From JACQFK01 sp964604905 (GTDB lineage Bacteria; Planctomycetota; MHYJ01; JACPRB01): DNA of 7,095 nucleotides. Below are positions 1 through 5,512 of the stretch, piece by piece. The stretch covers positions 1 through 7,095 of the forward strand of contig CAZSCC010000495.1 in NCBI GenBank assembly GCA_964604905.1, written 5' to 3'. Made by a program: the position numbers and the translations under genes. The notes beneath the pieces are model-generated. The model was not told where the DNA came from and did no database searches. It saw only the letters and a program-made list of their open reading frames with translations. Each line of letters begins with the position of its first letter. Positions within the stretch are counted from its first letter, which is position 1.

Positions 1-213
1 GTCGCCCATCACGTTCATGAGGAGCATCGTGGTGTCCTCGAACTTCTCCTTGATCGCCTTGTTGGCGGTGGGCAGGTTGAGCTTCTCGATCTGCGCCGCC
101 GCCATGTCGGTGACCAGCATGAAGAAGATGATGAGCTGGAACACGATGTCGATCATCGGCGTCATGTTCATGTCGTCGCTTTCGATTTCCGGAGGCGGGC
201 CGCGTCTGGCCAT
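1..213 (-). CDS. exbD: ExbD/TolR-family motor protein, N-terminal 71 residues (cut by window edge)
   Basis: The frame starts at ATG 213 and is open to base 1, giving the first 71 residues; families of this kind usually run to about 130-150. A short polar N-terminus (MARRGPPPEIESDD) leads into MNMTPMIDIVFQLIIFFMLV, the single transmembrane helix typical of ExbD/TolR. Asp22 in PMID matches the proton-carrying aspartate of the family (Asp25 in E. coli ExbD). After the helix, QIEKLNLPTA is the start of the periplasmic region and resembles the conserved VNLPxA segment of ExbD. By family knowledge it sits in the inner membrane inside an ExbB pentamer and couples proton flow to force on a periplasmic partner. 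It follows exbB by 11 nt with a strong ribosome site and is surely co-transcribed. ExbD versus TolR cannot be settled from this fragment. The missing C-terminal domain is outside the window. Confidence 0.93.
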   Translation of the reverse strand, partial: MARRGPPPEIESDDMNMTPMIDIVFQLIIFFMLVTDMAAAQIEKLNLPTANKAIKEKFEDTTMLLMNVMGD

Positions 214-220
214 GTCTATT

Positions 221-226
221 CCTCCT
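221..226 (-). promoter_or_regulatory. Ribosome binding site of exbD, overlapping the exbB stop codon
   Basis: The minus strand reads AAGTAGGAGGAATAGACATG. A perfect AGGAGG lies 7 nt before ATG 213, and its first two bases are the last two bases of the exbB TAG stop codon (227-225). Ribosomes ending exbB therefore finish on the exbD ribosome site. This fits translational coupling of the two motor subunits, and it fixes the exbD start. Confidence 0.85.
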
Positions 227-1007
227 ACTTGCCCTGCGCGCCGCCTTCGGCGACGGGCTTGAACCGCTCCACGATCTCCATCGCCACGCCCGACAGCTCG
301 AAGGCGATTTTCTGGACGCGGACCTTGAAGATGTAGGCGAAGAACGTGGCGGGCATGGCGACCAGGAGGCCCCACACCGTCGTCACGAGGGCCGTGAAAA
401 TACCCAGCGCGAGTTCCTGGGGCGAGGGCGTGCCCGTCGCCTGCGCGATGCTCGTAAAGGCGATGACCATGCCGACGACCGTCCCGAACAGGCCCATGAG
501 GGGCCCGATGTTGCCGAAGAGCGGCAGCCAGCTGATCTTGTGCTGCAGCTTCATGTTCTCGTTGTCCGTGGCGCCGCCGGCGGCGTCGAGCATGGCGTCG
601 AAGCCGTCGCCGACCTTGGCGATGGCCGCTCCCACGATGTTCGTGATGTAGTTCTTGGTCGCCTCGCAGAGGTTGATGGCCTCCTCGTACTGCTCCTCGT
701 CGAGCAGCGACTCAAGCTCGACGATGATCTCGGGCGGAGCCAGCTTGTCGCGCTGGAGCGTGACGAAGTGTTCGATGATCGCGGCGATCGTGGCGATCGA
801 GCAGACCTCGATCGGCAGCACGAAGACGAAGCCGAAGCCGCCGCCGCCCAGGATCCAGATCGTGAAGAAGCTGAAGTCCTGCCCCGCGGCCTGCGAGGGG
901 GCGGGCTCCTGCGCCATGGCGACCGCGCAGACCGCCAGGTTCACCGCGCCGACCACCAAGGCCGACCACAGCCATGACTTGCGAGACAACGACGTGAATG
1001 CCCTCAT
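225..1007 (-). CDS. exbB: MotA/TolQ/ExbB-family proton channel protein with N-terminal signal peptide
   Basis: The product has 260 residues from ATG 1007. It is an inner-membrane proton-channel subunit expected to pair with the ExbD encoded next. Residues 1-32 form a signal peptide: RK at 9-10, a hydrophobic core at about 13-29, and an AMA|Q cleavage site after Ala32. Transmembrane segments follow at about 49-75 (with a GGGGFGF stretch), 162-187 (GPLMGLFGTVVGMV) and 200-226 (FTALVTTVWGLLVAMPA). The cytoplasmic loop spans about 80-155. Thr176 and Thr210 sit where ExbB/TolQ proteins carry the threonines that line the channel (Thr148 and Thr181 in E. coli ExbB). The frame stays open upstream to a GTG at 1085, but that extension is arginine-rich, would precede the signal peptide and begins almost at the predicted transcription start, so ATG 1007 is preferred. 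The ribosome site is only a G-rich stretch (GGGGGTG). ExbB and TolQ cannot be told apart here. Confidence 0.93.
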   Translation of the reverse strand: MRAFTSLSRKSWLWSALVVGAVNLAVCAVAMAQEPAPSQAAGQDFSFFTIWILGGGGFGFVFVLPIEVCSIATIAAIIEHFVTLQRDKLAPPEIIVELESLLDEEQYEEAINLCEATKNYITNIVGAAIAKVGDGFDAMLDAAGGATDNENMKLQHKISWLPLFGNIGPLMGLFGTVVGMVIAFTSIAQATGTPSPQELALGIFTALVTTVWGLLVAMPATFFAYIFKVRVQKIAFELSGVAMEIVERFKPVAEGGAQGK

Positions 1008-1097
1008 CCCAGCACCCCCACAAAGAACCCGCTCATTTCCATATCCCACGGGCCGGCGGGTACCAGCCTTGCGGGATCGGCGCACCCCAGGTCGACG

Positions 1098-1126
1098 ACT
1101 CTAGCAGTGCCACCGGGTCAATTCAA
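1098..1126 (-). promoter_or_regulatory. Possible sigma70-type promoter for exbB-exbD
   Basis: On the minus strand TTGAAT (1126-1121) and TAGAGT (1103-1098) are separated by 17 nt. Each matches 4 of 6 bases of the sigma70 consensus, so it is weaker than the promoter at 5414-5442. A start near 1091 would give a leader of about 84 nt before ATG 1007. It lies in the only long gap of the TPR-exb cluster, where an internal promoter would be expected. It could be chance, in which case exbBD depends on readthrough from the TPR genes. Confidence 0.4.
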
Positions 1127-1150
1127 GCACAAAGGAAACTCTTCGGGACT

Positions 1151-1188
1151 CCCGGCCCCCGTCGTCCCTCCGGACTCGGGGCCCCGGG
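1151..1188 (-). terminator. GC-rich hairpin between the second TPR gene and exbB; possible weak or factor-dependent terminator
   Basis: CCCGG (1151-1155) pairs with CCGGG (1184-1188). Then CCCC pairs with GGGG (1178-1181) across a 2-nt bulge, and GTC (1161-1163) can pair with GAC (1173-1175). The stem is very stable, but no T-run follows it on the minus strand (TCCCGAAGAGTTTCC), so it is not a canonical intrinsic terminator. It may slow polymerase, protect the 3' end of the TPR message, or attenuate expression into exbBD. A smaller perfect stem, CGCCGG with CCGGCG around a 4-nt loop, lies just after the TPR stop codon near 1230-1246. Confidence 0.3.
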
Positions 1189-1261
1189 CTTACTGCGGCG
1201 GGCTCGCAACGCCTCGACTCTCCTACTCGACGCCGGCTCCCCGGCGGATCGTGCAGGGAAA

Positions 1262-2386
1262 CTACTTTTTCTCTTCCTTCTTCTCGTCCTTCGGCTCCAG
1301 CTTCACCGCGCGCGGGGCCGCGTCGTCCTTGTAGCGGCCGGTGGGATATTCGATGGTCACCTCGCGGTAGGCGCTCGAGGCCATCCCCTGGAAAAGCAGC
1401 TTGGCGGCGGGGTCCTTCGCGGCCTCGTACATCGCTTCGTAGCAGTTCGCCAGGCGGAAGATCGCTCGCTCGTGCTCGCGCTCGATGCCCGTCCCGGTGC
1501 GGCCGGGGTTGTACTTCACGACGCTCTGGATGTAGAAGGTCTTCGCCTCCGACCACGCCTTCTTATCGAACTGGGCGTCGCCCAGCGCGTTGGCGGCGAT
1601 CAGGAGGAGCGCCGGCTGCTGGGCCGTCGAGAGGACCTTCTTGCAGTAGGACTCCACGCCCGACGCGTCCTTCAGGCCCGACAGGCAGCGGATCACCCCG
1701 GCCGCGCCCCGCTCGGCCATCACCGGATCGGCCGAGCTGGCGATCGGCTCGAAGAGCCGGCGCGCCTCGTCGTACTTGGCCTTGTCGTAGAGCATCTCGG
1801 CCCGCTGCAGCTTGGCGCGGCCCTGCAGCTCCGTCCGGAGCTCGGGAGGCGCCTGGTCGATCTCCTTCTCGAACGCGTCCATCTGCTCGACCAGGCCCTT
1901 CTCCCGGTACGCCTCGAGCGTCATCTCGTAGGCCGAGGCGATGAAGCGCGAGTCCTTGAACTCCTTGCGGATCCGGTCGAACTGCTTGATCGCGTCGTCC
2001 GACTTGCCGAGCCTCATCTGGCACAGCCCGCGGTGGTACGCCACATAGGAGGGCACCCAGGGCCGCGGCTTGGCCACGCCCTTGGGCGGCGTGGTGTAGA
2101 ACTCCTCGGCGCTTCCGAGCGCGGAGAGGACGTCCGACCACTTCTCCTGGTCCAGCGCCGCCATGGCCGACTTGTAGGCCAGCGGGGCGTCGCCGTACTC
2201 GATCTTCTGGACCTCGTCCCCCCGGATCGTCTGGGGCGCCGCCCCCGTCTGCACCACCACGTCCTTCCACGTGTCCTTCTGGACCGTGCCCTCGATCACC
2301 GTGCCCTTCTTCAGCGTGACCTTGTCCTTCGCCGCCGGGGCGGCCTGGGAGACGGCCAGGGCCAGGAACAGCGCGATCGCGTTCAT
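1262..2386 (-). CDS. Secreted TPR protein with N-terminal SH3-like segment (374 aa), hypothetical
   Basis: No named family is recognised. Residues 1-16 or so look like a signal peptide (MNAIALFLALAVSQA, then APAA), unusual in having no positive charge before the hydrophobic core. Residues about 21-65 (KVTLKKGTVIEGTV, then KDVVVQTG and IRGDEVQKIEYG) form a short strand-rich unit of the SH3-like type often seen at the start of exported proteins. From about 68 to 345 the chain is helical with TPR-like pairs, clearest at 113-141 (YHRGLCQMRLGKSDDAIKQF), 192-215 (AEMLYDKAKYDEARRLFEPI) and 305-345. The tail 363-374 is almost all Lys, Glu and Asp. It probably acts as a periplasmic binding or assembly scaffold. 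It is co-transcribed with the larger TPR gene 21 nt upstream and precedes exbB. ATG 2386 is supported by GAGGAG 5 nt upstream. Confidence 0.85.
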   Translation of the reverse strand: MNAIALFLALAVSQAAPAAKDKVTLKKGTVIEGTVQKDTWKDVVVQTGAAPQTIRGDEVQKIEYGDAPLAYKSAMAALDQEKWSDVLSALGSAEEFYTTPPKGVAKPRPWVPSYVAYHRGLCQMRLGKSDDAIKQFDRIRKEFKDSRFIASAYEMTLEAYREKGLVEQMDAFEKEIDQAPPELRTELQGRAKLQRAEMLYDKAKYDEARRLFEPIASSADPVMAERGAAGVIRCLSGLKDASGVESYCKKVLSTAQQPALLLIAANALGDAQFDKKAWSEAKTFYIQSVVKYNPGRTGTGIEREHERAIFRLANCYEAMYEAAKDPAAKLLFQGMASSAYREVTIEYPTGRYKDDAAPRAVKLEPKDEKKEEKK

Positions 2387-2391
2387 CGTTT

Positions 2392-2397
2392 CTCCTC
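2392..2397 (-). promoter_or_regulatory. Ribosome binding site of the 374-residue TPR gene
   Basis: The minus strand reads GAGGAG followed by 5 nt (AAACG) and ATG 2386. The site lies wholly in the 21-nt gap after the stop codon of the larger TPR gene. It is much stronger than the G-run before that larger gene, and it fixes this start. Confidence 0.75.
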
Positions 2398-2407
2398 GCT
2401 TCGTGCG

Positions 2408-5329
2408 CTAGGGCTTCTTCGTCGGGGGGACCTTCTCGTCGAGCTTCTTCCGCAGGTCCTCGAATCTAGCCTGGAAGCCCCAGCGGCTGGCTCCCGCATC
2501 GTCGGCGTCCCACTTCTTCGGACCGCCGTATCCGCGGCTGTCCATGAAGTCGTAGAACCTGCGGAGCGCGTCGAGGTCCAGCTCCCACAGGCAGTCGGCG
2601 TGCTTGTGGAGGAGCCGCCACGTGTGCTCGTTGATCGCCTGGGCCTGCATGAGACGCGCGGAGAGGGCGGCGTAGTTCTTGTCCGCCTTCCGGAGGTAGT
2701 CGTTCCTCTCGACCCCCTTGGGCAGCGACCGCGCCTTCTCCACGTAGCAGTCCGACAGGTCCTCCCAGGAGCTGCCGTCCTTCATGTCCAGGTCGTCCTT
2801 CACCACGGATTCGTACATCTTGATGGCCTCCTCGAACCGGCCGGTCATGAGGAGGCAGCGGGTGACGCGTGCGTTCATGGAGCGCACCTGGTCCTTCGGC
2901 ATGCTCCGCTCCTTCTGGAGCAGGAATCCCTGGTAGAGTTCGCGGGCCTTGTCGAAGATCTCGCGCGCCTTCTCCACTCCTTCCTTCCCGATCTTGGCCT
3001 CGCCCATGGCCATGCGCTGCTGGGCGGCCATGAAGAGCTTGTCGGCCATCGCCTCCATCTGCTCGGGTTTGGTGCTGATGGCGGTGGGGTTCAGGTTGTA
3101 GTACTCGTAGTAGTACGTCGCCGCCTTGACGGCGAAAAGGTCGTACTTCTCCTGGTCCTTCCCCCGGAGCTTCTCGGCGGCCTCCTCGAACGCGCTGGCG
3201 ACCACCGCCAGGGCCCGCGTGTAGAACTCGAGGCCGAGCTGTTCCTTCTCGAACTTCGCCTTGAGGGCCCGGAGGTCGTCCTCCGCCTCCTGGACCTCCC
3301 CCAGCTTGAGCTTGGCGTCGATCCGGGTCGACATGATGCCGATCACGAGCCGGGCGTCGGCGTTGGGGAAGCGCTTGTCCACGTCGACCGAGATGTCCAG
3401 CGCGTCCTTGGGCTTGTTCACCCGCTCGCTCGTCAGGATGCGGCAGGAGAACTGGATGGCGCCGACCGCGCGCTTCACCATCTTGGGGTCCTTGGTCGGG
3501 GCCTTCTCCACGAAGTCGAGGTGCTTCTTGAAGGCGTCGATCGAGCGGTTCCAGGCCTGGATCCCCAGGGCGGCGATCTTGTCCTTCTCGCTCTGGATCT
3601 TCGCGGCCCGGGACTGGTCGAAGAGCTGGGTGCCGTGGTAGTAGGAGCTGTAGGCCACGCTGAAGATCGCCTCCTCGAACGTGTCCTTGCCCTGGACGGC
3701 GAGCTTCTCCCAGACCTTCACCGACTCCTCGAACTTCTTCGCGTCGTCCATCGCGATCGCCTGCTGGCGGAGGAGCTGGTCGTTCGCCTGGCCGGGGAAC
3801 TTCTCGGTGACGAAGCGGCGATAGTCCTCGAACGCCCGCTCGTCGGCCTTGTCCTTGGTGGCCCTCGAGATGGCCTGCAGCGAAGAGAGCTTGCGCATCG
3901 CCGCCTCGCCCGCCTCCTTGGAGGAGATGTACTGGGGGGATTCGAGGACGGTGATGGCCGCGACCGCCTCGTAGTGCCGCCCCAGCAGGTAGTAGCACTT
4001 CCCGAGCTGCGCCCAGCAGTAGGGGGCGAACTTCTGGTCCTCGGGCTTCTTGATCGCCTGGAGCGCGCGGCGGTACTTCTGGATCGCCTTGTAGATGAAG
4101 GCGGGGCCGCGGTCGAGGAAGTTGTCCGCGGAGTCGATGGCCAGCTGGACCGATTCGTTCCCGGCGTACTCGCCCAGGTAGTCGATGGCCACGTTCTCCA
4201 CCCAGGTGTCCTTGTTGGTCTTGATCAGTTCCTGGAGAAGCTTGATCCCCTTGTCGGTCTGGCTGCTCTTGCAGAGCGCGCGGGCCTGTTCGAGGCGGAG
4301 GGCCTTGCCCGTGTCCTCGAAGCGCATGTTGGGGAACATCTTGAAGAAGTTCTCCGCGAGGTTCGCGGCGTCGCCGTACTGCTTGGCGCCGGTCTGGCCG
4401 CGCTTGACGTCCCCGTAGGTCATGCGGGCCTTCATCTCGAAGAGGAGCGAGCGGGCGGCGATGTCGCGCACCGCCTCGTTCCCCCGGTTGTCCTTGTCGG
4501 AGAGCAGGCTCTTGGCCTTGCCCACGTAGATGAAGCACTGCTTCCAGTACTCCTCCGCCTTGTCGCGGTCGGAGGTCTCGGCCAGCAGCTGGTAGGCGCG
4601 GCCCATGTAGATGAAGGCGTCGAAGGCCAGCAGGTAGCGCTCGTACTGCCACATGAAGTCGTTGTTGAGGAAGTGGTTCATCTGCTCCAGCAGCCGCTTC
4701 ATGTCGGCGTGCTTCGAGGTCGTGTCCTTGAAGGTCTCCGCGTGGGAGAAGAGGGCCGTCGCGTAGTTGTACTTCGCGAACATCACCTTCTCTTCCCAGG
4801 CGTCGAACGCTTCGGCGGCCTTCTTGTCCTTGACGGGGTCCTCCGGCCGTTTGGGCTCCTCCTTCTTCAGTTGGTTGACGAGATCGAGGAAGAGCTTCTC
4901 GGCCGCGCCGAAGGCCTTCTCCGCCTCGTCCATCCGGGTGGGATCGATCTTCGCCGCGGCCACGAGCGCCTTGCCCTTGGACTGGTAGAGCGTGCCGATG
5001 TCCGAGAGCGCTTCGCCCTTGCGCTTGTGGTTGGGGAACTTGGCGAGGAAGCCCTCCACGTCCTTGATCGCCTTGTCGAAGAGCTTGCTCTTCTCGTCGT
5101 GGGAGTCGGAGCGCTCGGCCATCATGATCTTGATGCGCGCGAGCCCGTAGTCGCCCTCCGCCTTCTGGTCCGGCGAGAGCGAGGCCGAGTTCTTTATCCG
5201 GCCGAAGAGATCCTCCGACAGGTCGTACCACCCGCGCTCGGCCAGCGCGTTGGCGAGGTCGTAGTCTTCCTGAGCGAAGCAGGCGGGCGCGGCGGCCAGG
5301 AGCGCCGCCACCGGCAGGATGAATCGCAT
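2408..5329 (-). CDS. Large secreted TPR-repeat protein (973 aa), hypothetical
   Basis: The product has 973 residues from ATG 5329; a GTG two codons earlier (5335) is also in frame. Residues 1-19 form a signal peptide (MRFILPVAALLAAAPACFA, then QEDYD). Cys17 sits in APAC, a poor lipobox, so signal peptidase I cleavage after Ala19 is more likely. The rest is almost wholly helical and rich in Lys, Glu, Asp and Ala, with TPR-like units spread over about 23-925. The clearest are about 84-120, 434-466 (WAQLGKCYYLLGRHYEAVAA), 524-545 and 817-845 (RCLLMTGRFEEAIKMYESVV). The recurring FPN/FPG turn (98-100, 332-334, 511-513, 654-656) marks the ends of helical units. The C-terminus (956-973) is basic and proline-containing. 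No catalytic motif was seen. The likely role is a long periplasmic solenoid that binds partners, first gene of an operon with the second TPR gene and probably working with ExbB/ExbD. The exact function is unknown. Confidence 0.88.
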   Translation of the reverse strand: MRFILPVAALLAAAPACFAQEDYDLANALAERGWYDLSEDLFGRIKNSASLSPDQKAEGDYGLARIKIMMAERSDSHDEKSKLFDKAIKDVEGFLAKFPNHKRKGEALSDIGTLYQSKGKALVAAAKIDPTRMDEAEKAFGAAEKLFLDLVNQLKKEEPKRPEDPVKDKKAAEAFDAWEEKVMFAKYNYATALFSHAETFKDTTSKHADMKRLLEQMNHFLNNDFMWQYERYLLAFDAFIYMGRAYQLLAETSDRDKAEEYWKQCFIYVGKAKSLLSDKDNRGNEAVRDIAARSLLFEMKARMTYGDVKRGQTGAKQYGDAANLAENFFKMFPNMRFEDTGKALRLEQARALCKSSQTDKGIKLLQELIKTNKDTWVENVAIDYLGEYAGNESVQLAIDSADNFLDRGPAFIYKAIQKYRRALQAIKKPEDQKFAPYCWAQLGKCYYLLGRHYEAVAAITVLESPQYISSKEAGEAAMRKLSSLQAISRATKDKADERAFEDYRRFVTEKFPGQANDQLLRQQAIAMDDAKKFEESVKVWEKLAVQGKDTFEEAIFSVAYSSYYHGTQLFDQSRAAKIQSEKDKIAALGIQAWNRSIDAFKKHLDFVEKAPTKDPKMVKRAVGAIQFSCRILTSERVNKPKDALDISVDVDKRFPNADARLVIGIMSTRIDAKLKLGEVQEAEDDLRALKAKFEKEQLGLEFYTRALAVVASAFEEAAEKLRGKDQEKYDLFAVKAATYYYEYYNLNPTAISTKPEQMEAMADKLFMAAQQRMAMGEAKIGKEGVEKAREIFDKARELYQGFLLQKERSMPKDQVRSMNARVTRCLLMTGRFEEAIKMYESVVKDDLDMKDGSSWEDLSDCYVEKARSLPKGVERNDYLRKADKNYAALSARLMQAQAINEHTWRLLHKHADCLWELDLDALRRFYDFMDSRGYGGPKKWDADDAGASRWGFQARFEDLRKKLDEKVPPTKKP

Positions 5330-5334
5330 GTCCA

Positions 5335-5341
5335 CCCCCCC
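5335..5341 (-). promoter_or_regulatory. Seven-G run acting as ribosome binding site of the 973-residue TPR gene
   Basis: The minus strand reads TTGGGGGGGTGGACATG. The 7-G run ends 5 nt before ATG 5329, a usable Shine-Dalgarno distance. The GTG at 5335 begins with the last G of this run, leaving no spacing, so ATG 5329 is the better start. A pure G-run is a weak and unusual ribosome site compared with the AGGAGG and GAGGAG used by neighbours. Confidence 0.5.
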
Positions 5342-5413
5342 AACGATACCGTCTTCCGGACCCGGCGGGCGAACCCGAGTGCCCCCAGCCCTTGACGATT
5401 TGACTGTCGGTCG

Positions 5414-5442
5414 ATTCTAGGTAGTGCAGTGCGCGGTGTAAA
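5414..5442 (-). promoter_or_regulatory. Sigma70-type promoter of the TPR operon
   Basis: On the minus strand TTTACA (5442-5437) and TAGAAT (5419-5414) are separated by exactly 17 nt. Each matches 5 of 6 bases of the sigma70 consensus. Transcription would start near 5407, giving a leader of about 78 nt before ATG 5329. It lies immediately after the terminator of the upstream gene; the -35 box begins within the terminator's T-rich tail. This position makes the TPR operon a separate transcription unit from the secretin. Confidence 0.65.
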
Positions 5443-5476
5443 TAGAAAGACACCCGGGAGCTGGCCCCCGGGTGTC
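5440..5476 (-). terminator. Intrinsic terminator of the secretin gene
   Basis: GACACCCGGG (5449-5458) and CCCGGGTGTC (5467-5476) form a perfect 10-bp stem around an 8-nt loop. On the minus strand the stem is followed by TTTCTATTT (5448-5440). It starts 36 nt after the secretin stop codon. The plus strand has no comparable T-run after the stem, so the terminator works for the minus-strand transcript. It should end the secretin message just before the TPR operon begins. Confidence 0.9.
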
Positions 5477-5512
5477 CCTGGTTTCTTCGCTTCTTCTGGT
5501 CTCCCTATCCCC

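Noticed and set aside
1008..1085. Upstream GTG (1085) as the exbB start
   Set aside because: The added 26 residues are Arg-rich and would bury the signal peptide; the GTG lies only a few bases after the predicted transcription start, and no ribosome site precedes it.
1096..1118. Sigma54-type promoter (TGGCAC) upstream of exbB
   Set aside because: TGGCAC resembles the -24 element, but the GC of a -12 element is not at the required spacing, so only the sigma70-like reading was kept.
998..5395. A 1465-codon open frame on the plus strand, antisense to both TPR genes
   Set aside because: Its product is Leu/Val/Arg/Gly-rich low-complexity sequence with no domain, and it runs through genes and gap alike. 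It is the usual antisense echo of high-GC genes rich in Lys and Glu codons; the minus-strand genes have signal peptides, TPR motifs and ribosome sites.
2466..5453. A 995-codon open frame on the minus strand overlapping the large TPR gene
   Set aside because: It is a shifted-frame shadow with Arg/Gly/Pro/Gln-rich noise, no motif, and a start lying inside the terminator and upstream of the promoter.
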